Below are positions 12,242 to 24,234 of a stretch of DNA of 64,000 bases, piece after piece. Source of the DNA: Acanthaster planci (Eukaryota > Echinodermata > Asteroidea > Valvatida > Acanthasteridae); contig NW_019091372.1 in the NCBI RefSeq assembly GCF_001949145.1, positions 220,117-284,116 of the forward strand, given 5' to 3'. How positions within the stretch are numbered: the stretch's first letter is position 1; every line of letters starts with the position of its first letter. The position numbers and the translations under genes were made by a program. Below the pieces are notes generated by a model. That model was given only the letters and a program-made list of their open reading frames with translations. It made no database searches and was not told the origin of the DNA.

Positions 12242-15200
12242 CTAAAAAACCAAAGACCACAAGACCATGAAAACCAAACCTACAACAAAACCAGGGGAAC
12301 CATTTTCAGAAGCAACAGGGACAGCACAGAAATATTGTTTTATTTACTTATATTTGTTCATTCAACAGCACATTTAGTGCCAAGTACAGGATAAAGTGAC
12401 AATAAGCCATTTGCGAGTTAAATTTGAATAAAATCTGGTGCACTGAGTTATCTGACTGTACATAAACATAACGATTTGAATTCCCTGGACTAGAGACACT
12501 GTTGCTATACCTCGTGATTTGGGGCAAGCTTTTGCATAGCGACCACCATCTCTGGAATGGACTGGTTCCTTTGTGCCCTTCTTTTCCATTTAGAACAGTG
12601 CATTGTTGTAAGGCGAATCACGAAGTATATCAACAGTGGCTTCAGTATGGAGAATTCCAATTATTATCCTCTCGTGAATTTAAAGAACTCAGTCTACCAG
12701 ATTTGGGTCAAAGTTAACTCGCAAAAGGCTTATTTAAGGAGACAATGAAGAAATGTTCAGTTTCAGAGGTGGGAGAAAATCCTGAGATAAACCCACAGAA
12801 TCAGGCAGGGACTGAAAAGGCAATCCACAATGACATGCTGACCTGGGTGGGATTCGAACCCACGGCCGCAGAGGTGGAAGGCGAGGAAAGAGCCACTACA
12901 CCAACCTGACTCCTCTTTTATTGCTATTACGGTGTTATATCAAACTTATCCGCAGAGTCAAATATGAAAGTACCGTAGGAATGAAAGGTTACTTTCTGAT
13001 CTTGAGTCAAAAGCTGCATTTAATTGGGCTGTAAGCCAACAGCCATAGCCATAGCCCAAGAAGCCCATGGGCAAAGCACCTACCTCAGACTTTTCGTAAG
13101 CAGCTGCTCCCTTGGCTCCTGCAATGATAACATAAGGCACTCTGTCTCCTAAGGCCGGGGCGCTGCCTGGATCACGTTTCCTCATTCTGCAAACAGTCAA
13201 ACAAACAATCAGTGTGTACTCAGGTAACGTTTGATGTCTTAGCTGCCTTCCAACTCTAGATTACCCAAAGTGCCGAGAAAGAATATTTGATTCAGAAACT
13301 GCAATAAAGAGTCGAGCTACCTCTCAGCCAGCTCGACGTGTGCCTGTTTGCCGGCGTATTCATCACCCGTTTTGGTCAACTCTTTGGTGATTACTAGCTG
13401 AGAGATGTCAATTCGATTGCAGAGGAGGTCCGAGATTGTCTGCTTAGCATGGTCTACAGCTCCCTCCGGATCCCTGAAGTAAAAATAAAAAAACTCTATT
13501 GGGTTTGTTCACACACTACAGAGGGCGGTGTATGGCTTGAGTAGATAAGGAAATCTCAGTTTCAACGGGCTTCTACCAAATTCTAGGTACTTCTTTGTTA
13601 TAAGGTGTATTTCAAAATCTACAGTTTAAATTGTGTCCTGTTTGCACCATGTAGAAATAATACAACAAACCTAGCTATACCGCCAAAATGTTCCCTGTCT
13701 TAAAAGGAGATAAAGTTATCAGTCTTGTATCGCACCTGTCAATGAGAATTTTCTTTAGGCAGGAATTGATCAGGTTGGCCACTAGAGGGCAGTTGTCACG
13801 TCGGACCGTCTCAATCCCCTTACAGTCCATCTTGTCATAGGTGTCTGGTCTGGAGTAAAACAGACCAGCGTACCTCTTCTTGTTAATCAACAGATAGGGA
13901 AAGTACACCTGTCAGGAAAGAAAAAAGAACCAATATTCAAATAAATTTGCCATAGTGTCAACCTTACGACCCTTTGTAGCGACCCTTGACCTATAGAGGT
14001 CACACCAACAAACGAACATTTATGCAAATGACTTCCCTTCTTTGCCATATTGTTTTCGCGTGTTTTCTCCCTGGAATTTTCCTACATCTTCAACCTAGAT
14101 TCGCCAGCTTTGGTCACTACATATTTTGTTAATTGTTTGAGAAGAATTGTTCTTCACATCATCTGTTTATCAACCGTGCAGTGACGGTAATTAACTGACC
14201 GACTCTTAAAAAAAAGAGACTTTCCGTCGCTCGAGCACCAGTCCACACGAATGCCACGCAACTCGCCCCAAAAGTGACTGGCAGAGTCACCCCCCTTTGG
14301 ACAGGGGTGTATACCAGGTCACCGATTTGACCAACCACATCGAGCAAAGGTCCCTTTTGGCCCGACAGCAGGGAATAAGTGGGTGAGTGCTGATTATGTG
14401 AAGCAACCAACTCAACACCTTGCATCTTTTACAATAAAAAGCCATGACCGCTAAAGGCTTTTTTCGTGACTAGATAATGAAAATCCCAAACTGAGATGAA
14501 CATTTGTCCGACTTGTTCTGTGAAACGTGCTTGGCAGACACAAAAACGGCAAACAAAGCAATAACATCTTTCATAGGTAGCGCAAAATTCCAAGCTGATT
14601 TTTCTTGACAGTTCATTTCCAATATTTCCAGTCTACTCTTCTAGGCCTTATGAAATGCCATGACTCTTCCGGGCTAAAGCAATCTGACAAATGTTTACAA
14701 CCTGGACAAAATTTCCATACGAAAAAAATGTATCAGCTGACCTTTTCAAACTCCAGTTTGATTGGATGAGGGAAGGTACCGGAGACCATTTCGGCAGCCT
14801 CTTTGCCTAGGGCCATGCTCTCGGCTACAGTATCAACTCCAAACTTGACCATGACAGAATCGGTGTCACCATAGATCACCTGCAACAGTAACAGTGGAAG
14901 ATATGACACTCTGCAGTGCTCAACAGCAGACGGCATCAAATATATTGACTGCTCAGCTACAAGTGTTTGTGGTGAATATAAATAGGTGACTATCTTGTCA
15001 ACACAACAAAGGTGCAGGGACCAGATAAATAATTTTGTTATGACCAGGACTACAAGAGGAATGGAAGAGACAAAGAAAAATATACCCATACAAGAAAGTG
15101 GGATTATAATAGTAGTTTGTTACAACTGTGGTCAATATAAAACATATCCACAACTTAATAGCCATAACTTACTAGCCATAACCAACCTGAGGTCGATATA

Positions 15201-18200
15201 AAGTACATTCACAACTCTGCCATAACCACCCTGGTCAATATATCCACAACTCTGCCATAACCACCCTGGTCAACATATCCACAACTCAGCCATAACCAAC
15301 CTGTGGTCAATATAATATATATCCACAACTCAGCCATAACCAACCTGTGGTCAATATAATAGATATCCACAACTCTGCCATAACCACCCTATGGTCAATA
15401 TATCCACAACTCAGCCATAACCAACCTGTGGTCAATATATCCACAACTCTGCCATAACCAACCTGTGGTCAATATATCCTTAACTCAGCCATAACCAACC
15501 TGTGGTCAATATATCCACAACTCTGCCATAACCAACCTGTGGTCAATATATCCACAACTCAGCCATAACCAACCTGTGGTCAATATAATAGATATCCACA
15601 ACTCTGCCATAACCACCCTGGTCAATATCAAATATATCTACATTTAGCCTTTACATATATTTCCTACCTCTGCATTGTGTTTGTACCCTCTCTCTATGGT
15701 GTAATTTTCTTCCACAAGTTGTCGTGTCCTTTCAATCATTGTGCGACCAAATGCTGTCACGCTCTGCATAAAATGAAGTCAAATATAAAACAGGCCACAG
15801 AGATTTGTGTCAGAATGTGTACCATTGACAATTCTTGTTTCATAAAAATCCACTAAAACCTAACATGCAAAAAACTCCTTTTCTGAAAACCAAACTAAGC
15901 CAGTAAAATTTGGAGAGGTTGTTTTTTGGACGTCAAGAGAAAAGTAAAATCTAACCTCCAGTGCAGCCTTAGAGAACCTAGCAATAACAGTTTGGAGTTC
16001 CCTCATATGGTTGCTCCGAAAGCTTGGGCATAAACAATTTCTTCTGTGAAAACTCGGCGACACGACAGAACCAACACAAGCTGGCAGGCAAACAGAAAGT
16101 ATACCTGAGAGATCTCCAGGCAAGGTAATTTGCCAACCTGTGCCCCTGTAAATCCATACACCGAGTTGGCGCTGAGTTTGAGGGCCAGCTGACGCCCGTC
16201 TAACACCTTCTTCCTCAAGGGGTCCGTCTCCTTCTTCAAGTCAGCTTTGGCCCTGCCAAATGCAACCAAGTCCAAAGGAACAGTAACTCCTTGATCTTAA
16301 TTCTTTTTGTTTCGGTTTTCCTGTGCACTTTATCGTGAAGGAATTAATAGAAGAGCAATAGAAAAATGAATATAAACATGAGATTAGTACTAGAGTACTG
16401 ATCTACACCTGTTGGGGTAACAAGCGGGAAGATATTTCATTTTGTCCTCAAAATCAAACCACTCCGACCACTCTAAGGAAAATCTCTCCACTATACGAGA
16501 AAACGCTTTAACTTTACAAGTTTTTCAACAGTCCTTAATGCCTCCCATCTGTGTCATATGATTAGCTAGATCAGATCACATGATCTCGGATAAATTTCAA
16601 CAAGGTTCCTCCTGACCTTTTTCGGGCACTGAGAAGATCTTCCAAGATTTCCGGGAGGATACCCTTGCGAACGGAGCTCTTGACAAAGTAGTTTCCAGAA
16701 GGTGTCTTGATGTACTCATCAGCAGACATCCTGTGGCACGAGATCAAATGATTCAAGTCAAAATCATTCACCCCGTCTAAACTTATATACCTTGCATTCC
16801 TAAGACATCAATAGCTAGCAATCAATGTTTACAAAGCATACAGCAAAGTTTTATGGTCAGCAGCTCTGTCAAAGTTTCCTAAAGTTCCCCCATGCTCTTG
16901 GAGCTTCACAAAGAAGTACTTTGCATCAGGAAGACGTTAATACTGATTAAGGGTTTTGCCCTAGCATCCACACTAGTAAGCAGGAGGTTGTGGGTTCACC
17001 TCACACCCGAGTAAGCTTGTGAATTTTTTCACAAGCTCCCGGACAAGCACTGAGTATACAGTGTTTATGAATACACATCACGTTAGGGCAAAACCCGTAA
17101 CTAAAAGTTCACCAAGAAGTTGTCTTACTTCTCTCTTTGACCAGGAGACAGTAGCGATGTGTAGCACAGGTTGTGGGCTTGCATGATCGACGGATACAGG
17201 GAAGAGAAATCTAGCGTCGCTATCGGAATCTTATAGTATCTACAAGGGAGACAGACAACGTCTTCTCTAAACAAGATCACTCAAGAAACCAAAAAACAAG
17301 GCCAGAAAGCATTTGATCATTGTCACTGAATTCAGAGGCAGACAAAGTGACGCCCATCCCCCATGTTCTGATCCTGTAGACGAGATAGAAAGCAGAATTC
17401 TACCAAACAAGGTGCGCAACCTCAAACGTTTGCAGATGCAAAGTCTTCATGAACTAGCCAAATGTTTATCTCCTCCATTCCCTTCATTGTCAGAGTGAAG
17501 AGCGCCCTCTATTGGCAGTGCACAGATTCCACGACACATACCCTCTGGTTGGGTCGATGACGTAACCCCCTGTGTAGTCTTCTCCGGTTTCTACTTTGCG
17601 TGCTGGCATGACCAGATCTTGCTCCTTGGCCTGAAATTACAACAACGAAAAGAATTAATTATCATGACCAAAACCATAATCAGAGAGTTAAACTATAACA
17701 AAAACTATGATCAAATGCTTAAACTACAACCAAAACCATAATCAGATGGTTAAACTATAACCAAAACTATGAACAAACGGTCAACTGAAAACAAAACTAG
17801 GATCAGAAAACCCATAACACAAACTGTTAAACAAAAACACATGCGATGCCAAAAAAAAAATCCTGAATCCGAATTTCATCCATTGCCATTTATATTAACT
17901 ACAAGAATCAACATCACTCAGCCTCGTTCCTTTATTTTGATTTCACTCCCGACCAACCTTTCTTAAGAGCTGCGACACCACTTTGATCTGCTGCCCCCGT
18001 ATGAGCAAATACGGCAAGGGAACACCAGTGACTCTGGCCATTTCCATGTAGTTAATGATGCACATGAGCTTGTCAAGAAGACGCAATGGCAGCATGGCAT
18101 CTTTGAGACAATAGACGGCCAAGCGTCGTCTGGTCTGGTCGTTTCCATTCTAAGAATACAAATAAATCACCGATATTATACACAGATGGTAAGGATCAAC

Positions 18201-21200
18201 CAATAACCAAATTAGAGTGGTCTCTCTGACAAAGCTGTTCTCTCCAGTCCCTGTGCTACTCAACAGAGTGACAGAAAAAAAAAGCAAAGCCGAAATTAAC
18301 AGGTGTTTTGAAGCTTTTATAAGTGTTGCATTAAAGTCAATCGCAAGTCATTTCATGAGTCCAGTCACATGACTCGGAGGGACTTACGCCGGCCTAAGCC
18401 ACAATGCTGCCTTTTTCCAAACGTGCTTCGAACCTGAACAGGTTGCTGATTAGCCTATTTGAAGTATGGTGGACACACAATGAGGGCGCTATTTAAAGTG
18501 GGTAACCTAAAACACAAAAGATAACACCCAAACCATGTAGCGCCCTCCTGCTGTGTCCATAAGACTTCAAATAGGCTTTGCGACATTCCAAATATTTTTC
18601 ACCAAGCACAGCACACTCCAGGCCCTTCAACTTGGCAAGTTCCCTCACCTGGAGATCAGTAATGATGGAGTGCTGCACATCTTCTTTCTGCTCTTGGAGG
18701 AAGTGGTAACTGACAGCGTTGAGGCGGTAAGAACGCAGCTTGTAGTCTCGCTGAAGGATCTGCAGATCACCACACAGAAACAGGAAACTAGTAAATTAAT
18801 AAACACATTACGATATTCCCTGTCAGCCCTGCTCAGCATGCCAACAAAAATCAAATCAAACGACCCGGGGGGGTGGAATTCCCGGTAGATATTGCCGCAG
18901 TACAGTTTTGTACAGGAGTTAAGCCTTTAGGAGTTTTAAGAGTAACTCTTCAGTCATTTTTCTGAGACCGGTCAGCCAAAAATGTATACTTTTACATGGC
19001 AGTGCTCAATGCACCCAGGTTGGCATGCATGTAGCCCTGACCTTCAAATGACCCTAACAACAAAACTATACGTTCAATTGAGTTCAAACTTCACATTTGT
19101 AATGACAAAGAAAGTCTTTACATGCATGCCAAGTTTCCAAAAAATGGAAAGAGGCACAACTGAGTTCTGGGGAGAAATCTGCCCCCCCCCCCACCCCAGC
19201 TGTGAGGTTGGCCAAAATAACCGAGCGTTTTTAGGCTTAACTTGGCATTACGACGTCAACAACCCCCTCTTTCAACCAAGAAAAAGCGACAGTAGGAATC
19301 AGACAGAGAATACCTCACCTGCAGAAGATCAAACTGTACTCGTCCTTCGATGTTGATGACTTTGTTCTCTCGTTTACCCATCTGCTTGGACTGGAAGGTG
19401 GATTCCTTGATGACGCTACGAGAATCTTTGATGCGTGCTAACAATGGAAATGAAGCAACCTTGAGGGCAGCAGCACGGTTGAGCAGATAGGGCAGGTCAA
19501 AGTTCACAATGTTATAACCCGTCAAGATGTCTGGGTCGACTGTGTTGACAAATTCGGACCACGCCTACGAAGAAAGGTTTAATAGAGAGTCAGTGTCTTA
19601 CTGGTTCTGCCTGTTTTCAATGCAGGTGCCAAAACCAACTGTTCCAAGTTCCTCTGGGGTGCAATCTTGCAGAACCTACGTAGTCTGAAATTCTCTTCAA
19701 ATTGATTGGCCTCGTAAACAAGTCTGACAACAGCACTGTGTTCCGCTTTGCTTACCTTGAGCATGTCAGCTTCATTGCTGAAGGACAGAACTTGCGAGCC
19801 CACAATGGGTGCGCAGGTGTTCAGCGTGAAGACGTTACGAATAAAAGGATCCCTCTCGCCTTGCCTGATGACCATGTTAGAGATCTGGATTACAGAATCC
19901 TTGTTGGGTTCTGGAAATACTCCTAGAAGTGAGAAAAAGAAAGTGGGAAAGATTTGGAAGTGCCTTTCAGCGAGCTGCAGAACTCAATTTCAATTACAAT
20001 TTGCCTCGTGCCACATTACTCATACTCCAGTAATTCTCTGACAGATATTATCACTTACGAGCAACTCAAAACTCACGAGATTCTGTTTATATGTAGTACA
20101 GGCCACTGAAGGCTCCAGGGATGAGCAGGAAATTTTTTTTTTTTAATTTTCTAGTAACTGTAAGAGCTGTGGAGATGTTGTACGACAGGTTAAATCACAG
20201 CTACAGTCCGATCTCATAAAGGTTTTCACAAACCTCGCCTGCCGGCACACTCAATGTCAAAGCTGAGGATTCGGAAAGGCGCAACCTTCTGCCAGTCGCC
20301 GTCGGCTGGGTGGCTGATGAAACAATCGTAAGCCACGTCCAGTTCAATCTGACACTGTGAGACGGGAGCAGGGATGGTACCCTCGGCACGCAGATGGTAC
20401 TGATTGGCTGGGATTTCCAGCCAGTTACAGCCCAAGACATCCGTGTCAATCATGAATCTAGCGGTAGATTATGTTTCATATCACAATTACAAGAGTTTAG
20501 ATTCTTAAAAGACTCACTGGTACCAAAACAAAACTATTCCCGAAAAAGTGCCCCTAGAATGCCAACACTTTGAGTAAGTAGAACCAATGCAAGTGTACAA
20601 TAAGAAAGCGCATCTGAAAACGCACTGTATTCTGAAGGTGATTTTTATTTGACTTAAATGCATTTTTAACCTCAAACCTTAAGCAGCAAGCCCTTAATTT
20701 AAAGCAAAACTAAACGGTGTGGGGTACACGACCAATTTCCAATGAGAACTCAGATTAGAAACTATTACAACAAATGTGTTTGGTGTACAGCAGCTGAGCC
20801 ACAACCTTCCATCCACCGACATCAAATATTGAAAAAATGAACCAGAGTGGTGATTAGAGTATGCCATCATTGAAACTTGAGTATGGGTCCTTCTATAAAT
20901 TCGGTGTCCCAATTTTTATAATGTCCCTGCAACATCTGAGACAGTTTAGAGCCCATTCTCTAATTTCCAAGCGAGATGAATTAATGCCAATTACCTGCCA
21001 AACAAACAGAAATAGTTTGAAATCAATTTCAGTGATATTTCCATGTCAAATTACACAGGTCTGGTGTAACAGGGACACGAAAATGTCTCACTTTTGGACC
21101 CAAATTTATAGAATGACTCACTTTCACATTAATTGATTTTAACCCTAATTTCTCACCTAATTTCAAAGTCGATGTTGCTCTCATATGTCTGATAACCCCT

Positions 21201-23972
21201 GACTGGGTAGAGGTTGGGAACAGTGAAGCCTGATTCTAGAAGGCGTTTGGCTGGAGCAATTAGCTTAGGGTAAGCTACGGTTATCTTCAAGAACTTTCTC
21301 TTTCCATCTGGACCATGGTAACCGTAGATACCTGCAAAATTAAATTTTTTTAACTAGGAATTACAAACAGAAAGCTGGCAAAATACTTTTGACCTTTAAA
21401 ATCAAGGGTGAGACAAGGCCACAACGAAAAAATCCACGACTTTCAGTTGGTATTACTGAACATGGACATATGCACGTATGTACGTAAACATGGTAAATGA
21501 GATGTAAGTTTGGGGGTACACCACGGCATCAATCTCTTCAGAAGAGATGTGGGGTTCTAAGAAGGACCCGTGAGTATTAACTCGACGTTTCAGCCAGGAT
21601 GCTCTGGCCGTCCTCAGGAGATTGTGCCGGACTCGAGTGGAGAGCTGGGTTACAAACATAAGCTGGAGGCAGTGGAGTGTGGGACGGGATCCGAGGAGTG
21701 GATGGCTTGCTATGCATGCACTGAAGCACAAAGGTATTGCATCACATGGTCGTTTGGGAACACAGAATTGGCAAGAAACTTGGTTTGGGGTATAGGGTAC
21801 CCTTACCACCGGGGGAGAGGGGTGTTGGCTTAGAGGTAGAGAAGACCCTTACACCTCTGGAGTGAGTTGGTTTGGGTTTCGGGTATAGGAGAACCTACGT
21901 CCTGGGGAGTGAGTGTTATCTAGGGTGTTGGTCTACCAAAAGTTTTCAACCAAAAAATCCATAAACCAACACCGGATTTTTGAAAAACCTGGAAATCCCA
22001 AAAAACCTCACGCCTGTAAAATGTTATGTCACTGGCTCAAATATTGACATTTGGACGTGGCCTCTTACTTTCTTTCACGACCGGTTCAACGGCCAGCACA
22101 GCCTGTGAGAGGTTGTCCTTGTTGGACCGCATGTCGCCGATCACCGCCTGATTGAGGGCGTCCTTGAAATTGCGGCAGTGCTCCGGCTGGAAATTCTCGG
22201 GGGCCGGGACATAGAAATAAGGCGCAAAGCCGTGGATGTGACACATGATGCTGTGACCTTCCATGGTGATACCAAAGACACGGATGATGGGCACGGGGCC
22301 AACAGATGACCCTGGCATGCCTTTGAGTGGACTGCCTGCAAGGACAAGAACTATGACGTCAGCCTAAAGCAGTGGGTCAGCTGACTTTTTTATAACTGGG
22401 CAGTGTTTTTTCTACAATTTTCTTGACACCGGGATCATGACCCAGTCTGAATCACAACTGGCAAAACATTTTTTAATTAATCAACAACTTCTAAGGGGCA
22501 ATGATTCATTAAAATGCACTGATATGGTTCACAACTGACACTCTTTAAGCAATAATCACTTGACACTGAATGATGTGTAAACTCACATAATTTTCCTCAT
22601 TTGTTCCATGGAGGACATGTACACTATAAGAATTCTTGTTTCATTTCCACGGTTGATGTATTAACGCGTCGTGCTTGGTTGGGTCAAAGTGTAATTGCAA
22701 GGTTGAAGAATTTACGGGTAAGATAACCCCCGTCCCCAGCAGCTTTGTCAGGTAAGAAAATCTGACGTTAACTGGCTGTCCATCACATTCATTCAAAGAA
22801 TGACTCCTACGTTCTAGAGGTAATCTTGTAGAGAGTATTTTACTAACAATGTCCACTTGTTCAAGCAATTCAGGAGTTTGACACCATGTGACAGCTCCAA
22901 AGTCATTTTTTACATGTCAGCTCAGAAGCTACAGGTACAAGCATTTAAGTATCTTTAGGAGGCCCACTGCTCACCTAGGTAGTGCTCCAGGTCAATCTGC
23001 TGAAAGACGACGGCATCTTTCTTTGGATTTGGGGGAGAACATGCTGGTCTGATCCACTTGGGGTTCCAGTGCTGAGCCAGCTTGGACGTTGCTGAAAAGC
23101 AACATTAATCTACTTGTAACAACAAAGGCCATCTGTTTGTCCAATGATTGGAAGCCTTACTCTGCACTGTGGACTTTCTACGTACTTGAACTGGAAAATT
23201 GTTCTTTTTTGCAAAAGATTGGTTGCAAGGTTAAAAATGCCAACTGGACTAGTGGACCGAGGCCAGTGACTTTAACGCCGGTCTGGGAGCATGAAAACCC
23301 ATTATAACCCTGCAGTTTAATGTTCTTCTCACATACTTATTCGGGAATTATTCCGAAATTTTCACCCAGAAAGAAATGTTGCGAGCTTAATTTTCTACGA
23401 GACAACACACGATCATTGCACAAGCATCTGTACTACATACATGTATCTCCCACGCTCGAGACAGGACAATGTGGCCTTGTAACGTGTTTGAGTTCCGAAA
23501 GTTCTGAGATGCTGGCCCTCCGGTTGAGTTACTGTCAAGAAATGCAACCCCTCAGTTGCAAAAAACCGAGTTCCAGCCATTTCTGACAAACTGGCTTGGA
23601 AATAGTCTTTTGACAAACGACAAAACACAAGGACTAGAGACAGGTTATGTGAAGAGCTGGTCCCTTTCATGCACTGGTCTCTCTTTTGCTCTGTAAGTGT
23701 TAAACTGCCTTAAATTTAGGACTCTCAATTACACCTCATTCAGTCAACATCTGAAAAAAGACTTGCACCATACCTGGGATATGCCCCGCTGTCTGACTCC
23801 CAGACCCTGCTGACTGTTGTGAGCCTGCTGAGGACACCTGAGACATCTCGGCCTCCACTTGCTCTAAAAGGGCCAACTCTTCCTCAAATGTGGACGGATC
23901 ATCGTCAAAGTCAATCCGGGTTCTTTTGGAGCTTGGTCCAGCAGAGGACGGAGGCTTCCGCTTGGAGTCCAT
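10501..23972 (-). CDS. POLD1: DNA polymerase delta catalytic subunit
   Basis: Family B replicative DNA polymerase with proofreading. It is the catalytic subunit of Pol delta, which synthesises the lagging strand and works with PCNA in the nucleus. I joined 22 coding exons with AG acceptors and GT donors and consistent phase. They total 3,321 bases, 1,106 codons plus TGA, against 1,107 residues in human. The start ATG at 23,972 opens a basic, then acidic N-terminus (MDSKRKPP...) like that of human POLD1. All three exonuclease motifs, polymerase motifs A-C and both C-terminal cysteine clusters are intact. Exons: 23774-23972, 22975-23091, 22069-22335, 21157-21331, 20234-20457, 19756-19922, 19319-19564, 18649-18759, 17958-18149, 17542-17630, 17129-17239, 16617-16730, 16105-16252, 15668-15763, 14742-14879, 13736-13908, 13321-13473, 13084-13186, 12109-12241, 11385-11554, 11013-11110, 10501-10597. 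Exon edges are read by eye; identification is essentially certain. Confidence 0.97.
11750..11975. mobile_element. Tc1/mariner-like MITE in POLD1 intron 19
   Basis: Imperfect inverted ends: left CACCACCAAAAGTTAAG, right reading CACTTCTCAAAAAAAAAGT as its complement, both continuing into GTTAAG-ACCA-TTTT. TA dinucleotides flank both sides (11,748-11,749 and 11,976-11,977), as expected for TA target duplication. It has no coding capacity. The interior is AT-rich. The superfamily call is inference. Confidence 0.6.
12739..12913 (-). mobile_element. tRNA-derived SINE, copy 2, in POLD1 intron 18
   Basis: On the minus strand (same as POLD1): A box TGGTGTAGTGG, then B box GGTTCGAATCC with near-perfect consensus. 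A family-specific body with TTCTCCCACCTCTGAAACTG follows, and the tail is CATTGTCTCC. The layout matches the copy at 6,411-6,554, but this copy keeps better promoter boxes, so it is probably the younger of the two. It lies about 170 bases beyond the exon 18 donor. Confidence 0.8.
15165..15645. repeat. Minisatellite, about 37-base unit, in POLD1 intron 14
   Basis: About 12 head-to-tail copies of a unit like CCATAACCAACCTGTGGTCA followed by ATATATCCACAACTC and a variable AG/TG. Neighbouring units alternate between CTCTG and CTCAG variants, and some carry a short ATAATAGAT insertion, so there is higher-order structure. The array ends about 20 bases short of exon 14's donor at 15,667. Units of uniform length suggest recent expansion. 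Confidence 0.92.
16947..17100. mobile_element. Short palindromic element in POLD1 intron 11
   Basis: Ends are TTAAGGGTTTTGCCCTA and, inverted, TTACGGGTTTTGCCCTA: 16 of 17 bases match. The interior has a perfect hairpin AGCTTGTGAA/TTCACAAGCT and a B-box-like GTGGGTTCACCTC. At about 154 bases with no coding capacity it fits a MITE. The outer TTA/TAA would suit a PIF/Harbinger-type insertion, but that is inference from the ends alone. Confidence 0.6.
17655..17790. repeat. Degenerate tandem repeat in POLD1 intron 9
   Basis: Three to four imperfect copies of a unit around 35-40 bases, built from ACCAAAACCATAATCAGA followed by GGTTAAACTATAA. It lies directly upstream of exon 10 in gene orientation. 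It is much more diverged than the array at 15.2-15.6 kb and unrelated in sequence. Confidence 0.6.
17958..20457 (-). other. POLD1: POLD1 exons 5-9: 3'-5' exonuclease domain
   Basis: These exons encode the DEDDy-type proofreading domain. Motif Exo I is FDIECAG with Asp320 and Glu322. Exo II is NFDLPYL with Asp406. Exo III is YCLKD with Tyr515 and Asp519. All metal-binding acids are present, so proofreading should be active. In exon 9 the human LSRGQQ site reads LIRGQQ. The intron between exons 8 and 9 contains a 126-base palindromic transposon (18,452-18,577). Confidence 0.93.
18452..18577. mobile_element. Foldback MITE in POLD1 intron 8
   Basis: AGCCTATTTGAAGT at the left end is matched by its perfect inverse at the right end. 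The pairing continues inward through GGACACA and GAGGGCGCTA with few mismatches, giving arms of about 50 bases around a short loop. It is 126 bases with no coding capacity. The right end lies 72 bases from the exon 8 donor. Confidence 0.75.
20234..23972 (-). other. POLD1: POLD1 exons 1-5: N-terminal domain
   Basis: Exons 1-5 encode residues 1 to about 327. Residues 1-10 hold a lysine/arginine-rich patch suited to nuclear import. An acidic, glutamate-rich segment follows at about 20-45. The N-terminal OB-like domain carries the conserved [15 protein letters not shown] block in exon 3 and the [11 protein letters not shown] / IGCNWLE-type block across exons 4-5 (here [12 protein letters not shown]). 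Exon 5 closes with exonuclease motif I, FDIECAG (Asp320, Glu322), so the module boundary falls inside an exon. The exon 5 donor is GTTTGT, weaker than the others, but the join to exon 6 keeps frame and homology. Confidence 0.92.
21490..21730. repeat. Probable dispersed repeat in POLD1 intron 3
   Basis: The stretch contains ACTCGACGTTTCAGCCAGGA, then an imperfect hairpin CCAGGATGCTCTGG and GTCCTCAGGAG. From memory, words of this CGACGTTTC...CTCAGGAG type recur in dispersed repeats of marine invertebrates. I could not test that here, and no second copy is in the window. Edges are approximate. Confidence 0.35.
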
Positions 23973-24121
23973 GCCTGTATTTGTTTTTGTGACCCTGCAA
24001 ATCAGAATATGATTTCAGTATCTCCCTGCAGGCAGATTGTGATCAAAGCACAGAATACGAAAGCATATAACAGCTTACAACCTTAGTACATGGGTTTCTC
24101 TTCACTCCATCCACTGAGCCT

Positions 24122-24147
24122 CCCCCCCCCCACACACACACACACAT
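24122..24147. repeat. C-run plus (CA)n microsatellite
   Basis: A run of about ten C followed by about eight CA units, inside the 5' UTR intron of POLD1. Length is likely polymorphic. No function is apparent. Confidence 0.9.
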
Positions 24148-24234
24148 AAAAATGGGAACGAGAGCCCCTGGGCCTACGAGGCATACCAAACACACTGTAA
24201 GGTGAGACCAGTCTCAAAGGGGTTTCATGAACGG

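Larger units (their letters stand above)
13084..17630 (-). other. POLD1: POLD1 exons 10-18: polymerase palm, fingers and thumb
   Basis: The nucleotidyl-transfer core. Motif A is [10 protein letters not shown] with catalytic Asp606 (exon 11). Motif B is [13 protein letters not shown] around residues 696-708 (exon 13). Motif C is YGDTDSVM with Asp757 and Asp759 (exon 15). Exons 16-18 encode the thumb, including KKRYAG and [19 protein letters not shown]. Every catalytic acid is intact. Intron 11 holds a palindromic element (16,947-17,100) and intron 14 a minisatellite (15,165-15,645). Neither disrupts splice sites. Confidence 0.94.

Noticed and set aside
12849-12903. tRNA gene on the minus strand
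   Set aside because: A and B boxes are present, but no acceptor stem or anticodon arm closes, and the same body and tail recur at 6.4 kb, so it is a SINE.
15165-15645. CRISPR-like array
   Set aside because: Units are contiguous with no unique spacers, and the locus is an intron of a eukaryotic gene.
18493-18678. Read-through extension of POLD1 exon 8 into intron 8
   Set aside because: The extension passes through a palindromic transposon, and the donor at 18,648 plus the exon 9 match to the family show the true join.
21453-21809. Minus-strand 118-codon frame in POLD1 intron 3
   Set aside because: It overlaps a probable dispersed repeat and shows no known domain; the intron is defined by clear POLD1 splice sites on both sides.
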